Assembly (NCBI RefSeq): GCF_027943725.1
Contig: NZ_AP025696.1
Location: forward strand, 471,293 to 535,292
Direction of reading: 5' to 3'
Length of the DNA: 64,000 nt
DNA from: Nitrosophilus kaiyonis
GTDB lineage: Bacteria; Campylobacterota; Campylobacteria; Campylobacterales; Nitratiruptoraceae
The position numbers and the translations under genes were made by a program. The first letter of the stretch is position 1. Every line of letters begins with the position of its first letter. Below, in pieces: positions 9,485 through 17,758 of the stretch. The notes beneath the pieces were generated by a model. That model saw only the letters and a list, made by a program, of their open reading frames with translations, did not search any database and was not told the origin of the DNA.

Positions 9485-10190
9485 TCTCTTTTCCTTCCTC
9501 AATCAAAGCATCAACTACTTCATCTTTTTTTTCTATATCTTTTGGCAACTCTTTTAAATCCCCTTTTAACACTCCTAAGAGTCTTTGTTCTTGCTCAGGA
9601 GATAGTTTGCCCTCAGCAATTGTATCTATTATCTTATTTGCAATTGCAACCTTTGCTTCATTCTCTTTCATTCTAAAATATTTTTCTAAATTATCATGAT
9701 AGGCAATAATTTTGTCTTTTCTTTTTTTGTAAAAATATAAAACAGTTAAAATTGCCAAAATGATTAAAATAAGTCCAATTAATGAAAAAACTAAAAATTC
9801 TTTTTTAACCTCTATCTCTTTTTGAGCTAAAAGTTTTTGATTTTCTAATTCAATTTTCTGTCTTTCTTTTTGCAATTCAAGCTCTTTTAGTTTTAACTCT
9901 TTTTGGATTTTTTGAATTTCCAACTCTTTTTGTGCTTTTATTTTTGCAATCTCAATCTCTTTTTGAGCTTCGGTTTGCCCACTTTTTAGTGAAAGCTCTT
10001 CGAGTCTTTTTCTCATTTTTAAAAGAGCTAACTCCTTTTCTTTATCAGCTTTTGCTCTTGCTTGAGCTATTTTTTCATCAAGTTTTGCCTTTTTCTCTTG
10101 TAAATAGTTACTTTTATTTTCTAACTTTGTATCTTTTTGCTCACATCCAACAAATAAAAGAAGAAAAATAAGCAATAAAACTCTAAACAT
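9462..10190 (-). CDS. Coiled-coil lipoprotein with internal membrane segment
   Basis: A 242-residue protein I do not recognise. It has a lipoprotein signal (LLLFVGC, Cys16), a long Glu/Lys/Leu-rich coiled coil (about residues 25-130), one membrane segment (about 134-153, [20 protein letters not shown]), and a C-terminal helical domain with [16 protein letters not shown]. It is translated just upstream of tsaD with overlap. The mix of lipid anchor and later membrane helix is odd and could instead mean an uncleaved N-terminal anchor. Confidence 0.6.
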   Translation of the reverse strand: MFRVLLLIFLLLFVGCEQKDTKLENKSNYLQEKKAKLDEKIAQARAKADKEKELALLKMRKRLEELSLKSGQTEAQKEIEIAKIKAQKELEIQKIQKELKLKELELQKERQKIELENQKLLAQKEIEVKKEFLVFSLIGLILIILAILTVLYFYKKRKDKIIAYHDNLEKYFRMKENEAKVAIANKIIDTIAEGKLSPEQEQRLLGVLKGDLKELPKDIEKKDEVVDALIEEGKENDSKHRE

Positions 10191-10258
10191 AAATTAAATC
10201 CTTTTTGATAATATAAACTATCTTAGACAATATGAAATTATACCTTATGGAGAAAATA

Positions 10259-10971
10259 TTGAAAAAAACACTATTTATTGCCCATAGAGGAATTTTTGAT
10301 AATAGAAAAATTCCAGAAAATAGTATTTTCTCTATAAAAAAGCTATCGATTTAGGATATAGCGTTGAATTTGATGTAAGACTAACAAAAGATGAAAGAAT
10401 TGTTGTTTTTCATGATAAATCTTTAAAAAGAGTATGCAATAAAAATAAAATTATTGAATTTACAAAATATAGTGATTTAAAAAAATTTAATCTTTTTAAT
10501 ACCAATGAAAAGATACCTCTTTTAAAAGATATTATAAAACTAAAAAATAGAAAAACTTTTATGTTTATAGAGATAAAAGAGAAAAAAAGAAGCTTTTTAT
10601 ATCTTCTTAGAAAAATTATAAATCATAAAAACAAAATTTTTCTTATTTCAAAAAATAATATTATTAAATATGTAAAATTTAATAAAAAAGGCTATATATT
10701 TGGTGAAGAAAAACTATTGAATATAATTAAATTAAAAAAAGAGATAAGAAAAATTAACCCAGATTTTTTAATAGTTCATAAATCAAAAATTATCAAAATA
10801 AAAAAGATTTTTAAAAATCAATATCCATTAATAATTTGGACAGTTAAAAATCAAAAAGAGTTAAAAAAATATGAACTTTTTTATGATTTTGTTATATTTG
10901 AAGATTTATTAAATCAAAGATTTAGCAAAACTTCTAACCTCTTTATCAATTATAAAAATATCATCAATTGA
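10259..10971 (+). pseudogene. Glycerophosphodiester phosphodiesterase, frameshifted
   Basis: Frame one begins at TTG 10259 (GGAGA five bases upstream; an in-frame ATG lies at 10247) and reads FIAHRG..PENS, the start of a GDPD domain; it stops at TAG 10353-10355. The continuation, including EFDVRLTKDERIVVFHDKSL with the catalytic Glu/Asp/His pattern, is in another frame from about 10342 to 10971. One extra A in the six-A run 10336-10341 would restore a single ~237-residue enzyme. The 3' end overlaps convergent dxr by 63 bases. It may be a pseudogene, a phase-variable gene or a homopolymer sequencing error. Confidence 0.75.
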
Positions 10972-12006
10972 TGAGGCTTTTACATTTTCAAAAGCATAAA
11001 TAGAATCTAGTATAATCTCACTAATTTTTAAAAAGTTTATCTTTGAATTTATAAATGCTTCGACTGCTACCTCATTTGCAGCATTTATAACAACACCAAG
11101 ATCGCTTTTTTGTAAAAGAAGATCTTTTATCTCCCATATAGGATATCTTAAACTATCAATTTTTCTAAATTCAAGATTTTTAACAAGTGTAAAATCTATA
11201 TTTTTTACAATATTTTTTTCAACTTTTTTCAAAATTGCATAAGCAATAGGTAGCCTCATATCTGCAACTGCAGCATGCATTAAAGAGCCTCCATCAACAA
11301 AATCCACTATTGCATGAACAATCGATTTTGTCTCAATAATCGCATCAAGATTTTTTGTATCAAAAAGCCATTTAGCCTCAATAAGTTCAAATAGTTTATT
11401 GACCATAGTTGCACTATCTATTGTTATTTTTTTACCCATAGACCAGTTTGGATGTTTTAGAGCATCTTCAAGTTTCGCATCTTTTAATCTATCAATTGGC
11501 CAATCTCTAAATGCTCCTCCACTTGCAGTAATTATTAGGCGTGAAGCTGTAAAACTGTGAAGCTGTGAAGAGTTTAATATATACCAAAGAGCAAAATGCT
11601 CACTATCAATTGGGGTTATCTTTTTTGTGTCGATAAATTTTCCAGCAACTACTAATGACTCTTTATTTGCTAAAGCCACCTCTTTATTTAACTCAATCGC
11701 TTTTAATGTAGGCTTTAGCCCTAAAAAACCAACAAGAGCATTAACTATCAATTTTGATTCACAAAGTTCAAGTGCTTCTAAAATTCCCTCTTCTCCCCAT
11801 AAAACTTTTTTGTGCTTTATCTTATCTTTATGCTCTTTTTTACCGACAACTACTATTTTTGGATTAAATTCATCAATCTGCTTTTGCAATAGCTCTATAT
11901 TGTTTCCTGCAACTAGAACCTCAGGATAGATATCAAACTCTCTTGCAATATTTAGTGTATTAACACCAATTGAGCCAGTTGAGCCAAGAACCGCTATACT
12001 TTTCAA
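10909..12006 (-). CDS. dxr: 1-deoxy-D-xylulose 5-phosphate reductoisomerase
   Basis: Dxr/IspC makes 2-C-methyl-D-erythritol 4-phosphate in the MEP isoprenoid route. The NADPH-binding GSTGSIG motif is at residues 8-14; IDSEHFALW and ITASGGAFRD carry the substrate and metal residues. 365 residues. Residues ~146-156 (NSSQLHSFTAS) look like an insertion between those two motifs; its DNA shares a 13-nt word with intergenic repeats. cdsA precedes it by 1 bp. Confidence 0.95.
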   Translation of the reverse strand: MKSIAVLGSTGSIGVNTLNIAREFDIYPEVLVAGNNIELLQKQIDEFNPKIVVVGKKEHKDKIKHKKVLWGEEGILEALELCESKLIVNALVGFLGLKPTLKAIELNKEVALANKESLVVAGKFIDTKKITPIDSEHFALWYILNSSQLHSFTASRLIITASGGAFRDWPIDRLKDAKLEDALKHPNWSMGKKITIDSATMVNKLFELIEAKWLFDTKNLDAIIETKSIVHAIVDFVDGGSLMHAAVADMRLPIAYAILKKVEKNIVKNIDFTLVKNLEFRKIDSLRYPIWEIKDLLLQKSDLGVVINAANEVAVEAFINSKINFLKISEIILDSIYAFENVKASSIDDIFIIDKEVRSFAKSLI

Positions 12007-12007
12007 T

Positions 12008-12769
12008 TTATAAAAGACCTCTTAATAAAATTACCATAGCTGGAGCTGCAAAAAGATATCCATCAACTCTATCTAAGATCCCACCATGACCTGGCAAAAT
12101 ATTTCCACTATCTTTAACATTTACTCTTCTTTTAAGATAGCTTTCAAAAAGATCTCCAAAAATTGAAGCGATTGAAACCAATAAAGAAATAATAATCGCA
12201 TATGGCAAATCTACCAAAATAAGAGCATAAAAACTTCCCAAAAAGGTCGCTAAAGCCACTCCTCCGACTGCACCCTCTAAAGTTTTATTTGGTGAGGTTT
12301 TGCTAAATTGAGTTTTACCTATCAATTTTCCAATAAAAAATGCTCCAATATCTGTTGATGCAACAACAATCAACAGCCAAATAAGAGAATCCATTCCAAA
12401 ATCGTGATAAAGCGCTAAAAGAAATAAAAATGATGAGGTTGGATATAAAAATGGCAAAAAATTTCTTAAATCATAATCTTTATGATATGCCAAAAATGAA
12501 GCAAAAATAATTGCTATAACAAAAAATAGATCATCTGGATTTGGATAAAAATAGGCAACTATCCATATCATTAATGCCCAAAAGAAAAGATTGTTGTGAC
12601 TATCCATCTTTAAAAGTTTCAGTGTCTCATAAAAAGCGAACATAAAAATTACACCAAAAAAGAGCCATGTTAAAAAATAGTTATCTATAAGCCCAACAGC
12701 TAAAACAACTGCAAGTAAAATGGTTCCAGTTATAAATCTTTGAGAGTTTTCTTTTACTAAATTAAACAT
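12008..12769 (-). CDS. cdsA: Phosphatidate cytidylyltransferase
   Basis: CdsA makes CDP-diacylglycerol from phosphatidic acid and CTP at the inner membrane. The protein (253 residues, about eight membrane segments) ends with the full family signature: SYLKRRVNVKDSG...LPGHGGILDRVD. It is followed after one base by dxr, the common bacterial cdsA-dxr order. Confidence 0.95.
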   Translation of the reverse strand: MFNLVKENSQRFITGTILLAVVLAVGLIDNYFLTWLFFGVIFMFAFYETLKLLKMDSHNNLFFWALMIWIVAYFYPNPDDLFFVIAIIFASFLAYHKDYDLRNFLPFLYPTSSFLFLLALYHDFGMDSLIWLLIVVASTDIGAFFIGKLIGKTQFSKTSPNKTLEGAVGGVALATFLGSFYALILVDLPYAIIISLLVSIASIFGDLFESYLKRRVNVKDSGNILPGHGGILDRVDGYLFAAPAMVILLRGLL

Positions 12770-12821
12770 TATTAGCCTTTTATACTATTGTCTATAGACT
12801 TTTATCTGTTGTCTAATAAAA

Positions 12822-14150
12822 TTATACCTTCCTCACCTTTATAGTTTTATAATTTACATAATTCACATGAGCATTTTCTATAATTTTTACATTTCTTCTT
12901 TGTGTAAAATCTACTAAATAATCACCCTTTTGCTCTACGCTAAAATCAACACACAATTTTGCAGCCTCTTGTAAAATATTTTGAGGAATGTTTTGCTTAT
13001 TTGTTTTTATAATAATATGAGCCGAAGGAATATCTTTTAAATGCATCCAGATATCGCTTGCTTTTGCTTTTTTTAAAATTTCAATATTTCCTTTTTCATT
13101 TTTGCCTATATATATCTCAAAACCTTCAATTATAAACTTTTCATAATTTTTAAATTTAACCTTTTTACTTTTTTGGCTCTCTTTTTTAGGAAATAAAATC
13201 TCAATCTCTTCTATATTTTTTGCATTTTCTATTCTATTTTTCATTCTTTCTAAAAAGAGTATTTTTGAATGTAAATTTTCTCTTTCTATATGAATATTTT
13301 TTGCTTTTTGTCTAAATTTTCTAGCTTTATTAAAAAAAATATCTGCAATCTGAGAGGTGCTTTTTATATTTGGTGGAATTTGTATAGTTATATCTTTTCC
13401 TTCAAAATCTTTAAGTTTTATCTCTTTATCATAGGGTTTTATATTATGAAGATTGGCTAAAATTAGATTTGCTTTCATCTCCTCTATTTGAGCTAAATTT
13501 TGAAGATCTTTTTCATTTTCAAGAGAATTTAACAAATTTTTTAGTTTTTCAATCTGTTTATTTATAGTATAAATTTTTACTGATTTTAAAGAGTCTAATT
13601 TTTTTTGTAAACTATTTTGAAAAACTTCATAAAGATACTTCTCTATATTTTCTATTTTTTTATCCTCATTTGAAATTTTTTTAAGAGGTGGCAGTGGAAG
13701 AAGTTTTTTGCCAGGTTTAACTTCTCTAAATGAAGTTGAAATATCTATATGTCTTAGAGCCTCTAATATATTTTCATTTTCATCTAAAATTATTGCGTTT
13801 GTATTTCTTCCAGTAAATTCAAGCTGCAATATGGTCTTTATCTCTTTATAAGAAGAGCTTGAGATAGTGGTAATTTTGATGATTTTATCATTATCTAAAA
13901 TTGATATATCTTTAATTTTTGCTTTTTTAAATCTTTTTTGAAGAACAATATCAAAAGGGGCATTATATCTTTTTGTTTTTACAAAATCATCTCTTTTATA
14001 GATTTTTGAATCCCCTTTACTTAAATCAAAATATATTGGCTCTTCATCAAAAACTATTTTTATAACATTATCATCAACTCTTTCAATATCGCTGATTTTT
14101 TTAAATTTTTTCAAATATTCAACAATCTGCTTTAACTCATAATATTTCAC
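12822..14150 (-). CDS. rqcH: RqcH/NFACT ribosome quality-control protein
   Basis: RqcH binds 50S subunits carrying stalled peptidyl-tRNA and adds C-terminal alanine tails. The order is NFACT-N (about 1-170, with GRNTNAIILDENENILEA), a helical coiled-coil middle (about 180-310), and NFACT-R (about 335-435) with DIWMHLKDIPSAHIII. 442 residues is shorter than B. subtilis RqcH (~570). The start is GTG 14150 with AAGG upstream, inside the mazF-like gene (14-base overlap), implying one transcript with that toxin-antitoxin pair. Confidence 0.85.
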   Translation of the reverse strand: MKYYELKQIVEYLKKFKKISDIERVDDNVIKIVFDEEPIYFDLSKGDSKIYKRDDFVKTKRYNAPFDIVLQKRFKKAKIKDISILDNDKIIKITTISSSSYKEIKTILQLEFTGRNTNAIILDENENILEALRHIDISTSFREVKPGKKLLPLPPLKKISNEDKKIENIEKYLYEVFQNSLQKKLDSLKSVKIYTINKQIEKLKNLLNSLENEKDLQNLAQIEEMKANLILANLHNIKPYDKEIKLKDFEGKDITIQIPPNIKSTSQIADIFFNKARKFRQKAKNIHIERENLHSKILFLERMKNRIENAKNIEEIEILFPKKESQKSKKVKFKNYEKFIIEGFEIYIGKNEKGNIEILKKAKASDIWMHLKDIPSAHIIIKTNKQNIPQNILQEAAKLCVDFSVEQKGDYLVDFTQRRNVKIIENAHVNYVNYKTIKVRKV

Positions 14151-14472
14151 ATATAGCCTTTTTTAAAATATTAATCTCATTATTGTCTAATTTTGCAATC
14201 TTTTTTAAAACTCTTTTTTTGCTTACTGCTCTTATATGATAAGTTAATATATCGCTATCACTTTTTAATTCATCTCTTTTATCTATTTTTATCCTATATG
14301 GATAGGAATCTTTTATAATTTTAGTTGAAAGCGGAACTACTATAACTACATCAAGTTCAATATTTTGTAAATCATCGCTTATAATAATAGCTGGTCTAAT
14401 TTTTCCAACTTCTTCACCTTTTTTAGGATTTAAATTTATTAAAACAATATCTCCTTTTTTATAATCCATCAT
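14137..14472 (-). CDS. MazF/PemK-family endoribonuclease toxin
   Basis: 111 residues with the MazF beta-barrel pattern: KKGDIVLINLNPKKGEEVGKIRPAIIISDD near the N-terminus (the basic KIRPAIIIS strand carries the catalytic Arg), VVPLSTKI near 48, and a final helix. MazF toxins cut mRNA at short motifs. The upstream antitoxin gene overlaps it by 14 bases, and it overlaps rqcH by 14 bases. Two ATG codons are adjacent at the start. Confidence 0.85.
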   Translation of the reverse strand: MMDYKKGDIVLINLNPKKGEEVGKIRPAIIISDDLQNIELDVVIVVPLSTKIIKDSYPYRIKIDKRDELKSDSDILTYHIRAVSKKRVLKKIAKLDNNEINILKKAICEIL

Positions 14473-14707
14473 CTACTACCTCATCCCATATATCCATATC
14501 TTTATCTATTTTTTTTATTTTTTTTAAAATATCAAGTTTTTTACTTTTTTCAATCTCTTCTATAATTTTTTTAAAATATTTTTCATATTTTTTTGGAATA
14601 AAAACACCTATCTCTTTATGGTCTCTTTTATCTATAACATCTAAAATCTCTTCACTTTTAAAAATTGATGGCTTTTTTTGTATCTCACTTATACTTATTT
14701 TAATCAT
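14459..14707 (-). CDS. Antitoxin partner of MazF-like toxin (Phd/YefM-like)
   Basis: 82 residues, rich in Lys and Ile. The N-terminal pattern SISEIQKKPSIF...KEIGVFIPKKYEKYF resembles the Phd/YefM DNA-binding half, and the acidic C-terminus (DMDIWDEVVDDGL) would bind the toxin. It is placed first, as most antitoxins are. GGAAGG precedes the ATG by six bases, and a 12-bp palindrome lies just upstream. The family call is from pattern only. Confidence 0.7.
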   Translation of the reverse strand: MIKISISEIQKKPSIFKSEEILDVIDKRDHKEIGVFIPKKYEKYFKKIIEEIEKSKKLDILKKIKKIDKDMDIWDEVVDDGL

Positions 14708-14731
14708 AATAAACCTTCCATATAGATATTT

Positions 14732-14743
14732 TACTTATAAGTA
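14732..14743. promoter_or_regulatory. Palindromic candidate operator of the toxin-antitoxin-rqcH operon
   Basis: TACTTATAAGTA is a perfect 12-bp palindrome 25-36 bases upstream of the antitoxin ATG, within an AT-rich promoter-like stretch. Autoregulation through such a site is common in these systems; binding is inferred. Confidence 0.5.
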
Positions 14744-14761
14744 TATCATATTTTAAAAATA

Positions 14762-14849
14762 TAAAATAGATGAATATGGTGAGTAAGTTGAGTGAGAAAG
14801 TGGGTGATAAGGCGGTAAGGAGGTAAAAGGAAAGAGGAGAAGCTGTGAA
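14762..14849. repeat. Purine-rich degenerate repeats in a gene-free gap
   Basis: First part of the 456-base gap between the antitoxin and leuC. It holds GTGAGTAAGTTGAGTGAG-type purine-rich modules and AGCTGTGAAG (14841-14850), the latter also found within dxr. Similar GTGAG/GTAAGT modules recur at 43912-43935. No ORF was found here. Confidence 0.5.
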
Positions 14850-15023
14850 GTGAGCAAGGGCAAAGCGAAGCTTTAGGACAACAACTGCTTATTGTCCATG
14901 CCCAAAGCGAAAGCCTTGAGTATATGTGAGTCCTAAAATCAAGGATTTTAATGACGAATATACGAAAGGTTTGTTAACCTTGAATAAAATCAAATGAGCA
15001 AAGCGAATGAAAATTTTCGGTTA
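14850..15023 (+). repeat. 174-nt structured dispersed element, copy A
   Basis: This stretch aligns with the reverse complement of 41398-41571, also 174 nt, with one compensating gap pair. The first 25 bases differ at two positions and the last 38 at three; the GAGTATATG box is conserved. Internal hairpins: GGACAA/TTGTCC (14876-14881 with 14892-14897), TAAAATC-aag-GATTTTA (14934-14950) and AAGGTT-tgtt-AACCTT (14966-14981). The second hairpin pairs in both copies despite sequence change. It may be a structured RNA or a small non-autonomous mobile element. Confidence 0.7.
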
Positions 15024-15078
15024 GTTTTTAGGCAGAAGGTTGAAGAAAGAAGGGAAAAAGAAAGCCAATTCTTAATTC

Positions 15079-15118
15079 CTAATGACCAATGACCAATGAC
15101 TAATGTCCAATGTCTAAC
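15079..15118. repeat. Heptamer repeat cluster upstream of leuC
   Basis: TAATGAC, CAATGAC, TAATGTC and CAATGTC units in tandem, closing the gap between element copy A and the leuC promoter. Confidence 0.8.
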
Positions 15119-15130
15119 TCTACATTATGC

Positions 15131-15136
15131 TAAAAT
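15131..15136 (+). promoter_or_regulatory. Possible -10 box for leuC
   Basis: TAAAAT 28-33 bases upstream of the leuC ATG, with AAAGGAA as ribosome binding site at 15154-15160. Weak call from position and composition. Confidence 0.35.
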
Positions 15137-15163
15137 ATCAAAAATTTTTCTAAAAGGAAAATA

Positions 15164-16432
15164 ATGGGTCAGACTATAACTGAAAAAATTTTTAGCGAAC
15201 ATGTAGGAAGAGAAGTAAAAGCTGGAGAGATAGTAAGATGTGAAATAGATATGATTATAGGAAATGATATTACAACTCCTATATCTATCAAAGCATTTAG
15301 AGAAAGTGGCGCTAAAAGACTTGCAAAGCCAGATAATTTTGCAATTGTAATGGATCATTTTATCCCTGCAAAAGATATAGCTAGTGCAAATCAAGCAAAA
15401 ATAAGCAGAGAGTTTGCATATGAGCATGATTTAAAATATTTTTTTGATGAAAAAGATATGGGAATTGAGCATGCACTTTTACCTGAAAAAGGACTTGTAG
15501 TTCCAGGAGATGTAATAATTGGAGCAGATTCTCACACTTGTACACATGGAGCATTAGGAGCATTTTCAACAGGAATGGGCTCAACTGACCTTGCCTTTGC
15601 TATGATTACAGGAACTAACTGGTTCAAAGTTCCAGAATCTATCAAAGTTATATTAAAAGGAAAACCTGGAGATTTTATATATGGAAAAGATATCATTTTA
15701 GAACTTATTAGAAGAATTGGAGTTGATGGAGCATTATATAAAGCTTTAGAATTTACTGGAGATAGTATAAAATATCTTAATATGGACGATAGATTTAGTC
15801 TATGCAACATGGCAATTGAAGCTGGCGCAAAAAATGGTATCATTGCAGTAGATGAGGTTATAAAAGAGTTTTTAGCTGATAAAAAGCTAAAACATGAGCC
15901 AAAATTTCACTACTCTGATGAAGATGCAAACTATATTCAAACAATTGAAATTGATGTAGAAAATCTTGAACCAGTTATAGCATTTCCACACCTTCCATCA
16001 AATGGAAGAGCTATAAGTGAAGCTGCTAAGATGGATCTAAAAGTTGATCAGGTATTTATTGGAAGCTGTACAAATGGAAGACTTAGCGATTTAAAAATTG
16101 CGGCTGAGATTTTAAAAGGAAAAAGAGTTGCTCGCCACACAAGATTGATAGTAACACCTGCAACTCAAAAAATTTTAAAAGAGGCAGAAAAACTTGGAAT
16201 TATTGATACATTAATTGATGCAGGAGCAGTTGTAAGTAACCCTACATGTGGGGCTTGTCTTGGCGGATATATGGGGATATTAGCAGACAATGAAAGATGT
16301 GTTTCAACAACAAATAGAAACTTTGTTGGAAGGATGGGAGCAAGAACAAGTGAAATATATTTAGCAAACTCAGCAGTTGCCGCAGCAAGCGCAGTTGCAG
16401 GAAAGATTGCTGACCCAAGAGAGATAGCATAG
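15164..16432 (+). CDS. leuC: 3-isopropylmalate dehydratase, large subunit
   Basis: The large subunit carries the 4Fe-4S cluster and isomerises 2- to 3-isopropylmalate in leucine synthesis, together with LeuD. GSCTNGR (near residue 302) and NPTCGACLGGYMG (near 360) supply the cluster cysteines. At 422 residues it is the archaeal/short LeuC form rather than the ~466-residue E. coli type. leuD is not adjacent: sfsA follows immediately at the stop codon. Confidence 0.92.
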   Translation: MGQTITEKIFSEHVGREVKAGEIVRCEIDMIIGNDITTPISIKAFRESGAKRLAKPDNFAIVMDHFIPAKDIASANQAKISREFAYEHDLKYFFDEKDMGIEHALLPEKGLVVPGDVIIGADSHTCTHGALGAFSTGMGSTDLAFAMITGTNWFKVPESIKVILKGKPGDFIYGKDIILELIRRIGVDGALYKALEFTGDSIKYLNMDDRFSLCNMAIEAGAKNGIIAVDEVIKEFLADKKLKHEPKFHYSDEDANYIQTIEIDVENLEPVIAFPHLPSNGRAISEAAKMDLKVDQVFIGSCTNGRLSDLKIAAEILKGKRVARHTRLIVTPATQKILKEAEKLGIIDTLIDAGAVVSNPTCGACLGGYMGILADNERCVSTTNRNFVGRMGARTSEIYLANSAVAAASAVAGKIADPREIA

Positions 16433-17182
16433 TTGATTCTTTTTGATTTAAAAACATTAGGAAGCCTAACTATAGGCTTTCTTATTAAAAGAGAAAATCG
16501 CTTCTTAGCTACTGCAAAAGTTAATGAAAAAATTGTTAAAGTCCACATAGCAGATACTGGAAGATTAGAAGAGATACTAATTCCAAATAGAAAACTACTT
16601 TTACTAAAAAATAGAGATGGATTAAAAACTGATTTCACTCTTATTGCAGTAAAAATGCCAACTTCGAAGTCGGACTTCGAAGTTAAAAATGAGTGGGTTT
16701 TAATAAATACAAAGCTTCATTCAAAAATTGCAAAAAAAGCTATAGAAAATGGAGTTTTAGGTTTTATTCCCAACATAATAAAAAACGAAGTTAAATATAA
16801 AAATAGCCGATTGGATTTTTATATTAAAACTTCAAAGTTGGACTTCGAAGTTGAAGGGTTTGTGGAATTAAAAGGGTGCTCTTTAGTTGAAAATGGTATC
16901 TGTCTATTTCCAAATGCTCCAACAAAAAGAGGGGCTAAACATATAAAAGATTTAATTGATGCTGTAAAAAATGGATTTAAGGCATATATTTTAATTATGG
17001 CGGTTAGAAAATGTAGATGTTTTCAACCTCATCCAATAATAGATTTAGAATTTAAGAAATTTTTTCAAGAAGCATTAAAAAATAAGGTTATATTTAAAGG
17101 TTTTTTTATAAAGATAGATAATGATTTAAATATTATCTATGATGGAGAGTTAAAACTTTGCAGAGATTTTGATAAAATTTAA
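16433..17182 (+). CDS. sfsA: SfsA family protein with palindromic in-frame insertions
   Basis: SfsA proteins are small putative DNA-binding/nuclease-fold proteins first linked to maltose gene expression. Matches: LIKRENRFLA near residue 16, HIADTGRLEE, SRLDFYI, FPNAPTKRGAKHIKDL and the FQPHPIID region. Start is TTG 16433, directly after the leuC stop, so translation is probably coupled. Two stretches, TSKSDFEV (from 16661) and TSKLDFEV (from 16829), are encoded by near-identical palindromic DNA and look inserted relative to E. coli SfsA. Confidence 0.85.
   Translation: MILFDLKTLGSLTIGFLIKRENRFLATAKVNEKIVKVHIADTGRLEEILIPNRKLLLLKNRDGLKTDFTLIAVKMPTSKSDFEVKNEWVLINTKLHSKIAKKAIENGVLGFIPNIIKNEVKYKNSRLDFYIKTSKLDFEVEGFVELKGCSLVENGICLFPNAPTKRGAKHIKDLIDAVKNGFKAYILIMAVRKCRCFQPHPIIDLEFKKFFQEALKNKVIFKGFFIKIDNDLNIIYDGELKLCRDFDKI
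16660..16684. repeat. Intragenic palindrome in sfsA, copy 1
   Basis: Perfect inverted repeat with 12-bp arms AACTTCGAAGTC / GACTTCGAAGTT around one G; each arm itself contains the palindrome ACTTCGAAGT. It encodes part of TSKSDFEV in frame. Confidence 0.8.
16828..16852. repeat. Intragenic palindrome in sfsA, copy 2
   Basis: Same 25-bp unit as 16660-16684 with three or four changes in the left arm (AACTTCAAAGTT), the right arm ACTTCGAAGTT being intact. It encodes TSKLDFEV in the same reading phase. Confidence 0.75.
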
Positions 17183-17204
17183 AAAATTCGCTAAAGGATA
17201 GAAA

Positions 17205-17747
17205 ATAGTTTGCGTTATTTTTGCTGGTGGCAAAAGCAGCCGAATGGGAAAAGATAAATCTTTATTAGATTTTAAAGGGAAATCTTTAATAAAATATCAA
17301 TATGATAGATTATTGCCAATTTTTGAAAAGGTTTATATCTCAACAAAAGAGGAAAAATTTGATTTTGATGCCCCGCTTATTATAGATAGTTCAAAAATTT
17401 ATGCTCCCACACCAGTTTTTTTGGATATTTTTAAAATAGTAGATAAATTTTTTGCAATTAGTGTTGATGCTCCATTTATCGATGAAGATATTATAAATAG
17501 ATTGATTAAAGCTGATAACGATAAGGTTGATGCTACTATTGCAAAGACAAATTATACTCATCCATTGATTGGAATATATCATAAATCTATACTTTCTTAT
17601 ATTCAACAGGCAATATCAAATAATAGTTATAAACTAAATAAAATTTTACAAGAGGCAAATACAAATTTTATTCAATTTGAAGATGAAGAAAAATTTCTCA
17701 ATCTTAACTATCCACATGAATTTGAAAAAGCTTTGCAAAAATTATAA
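17205..17747 (+). CDS. mobA: Molybdenum cofactor guanylyltransferase, probable non-ATG start
   Basis: MobA attaches GMP to molybdopterin. The nucleotide-binding signature CVIFAGGKSSRMGKDKS starts before the first ATG (17244), so the ATG-initiated ORF would lose the essential GG. The frame is open from an upstream stop at 17199-17201, with no ATG, GTG or TTG available before 17244. AAAGGA (17193-17198) lies six bases before an ATA at 17205, making that the best start; ATT 17217 is an alternative. About 180 residues, normal for MobA. It follows sfsA. Confidence 0.75.
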   Translation: MVCVIFAGGKSSRMGKDKSLLDFKGKSLIKYQYDRLLPIFEKVYISTKEEKFDFDAPLIIDSSKIYAPTPVFLDIFKIVDKFFAISVDAPFIDEDIINRLIKADNDKVDATIAKTNYTHPLIGIYHKSILSYIQQAISNNSYKLNKILQEANTNFIQFEDEEKFLNLNYPHEFEKALQKL

Positions 17748-17758
17748 ATTTTTTGTAA

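Noticed and set aside
15024..15078. Possible small gene between element copy A and leuC
   Set aside because: Only low-complexity A/G-rich words and no start with ribosome binding site.
16165..16638. 157-residue minus-strand ORF opposite leuC and sfsA
   Set aside because: It is antisense to two strongly supported genes and has no recognisable motif.
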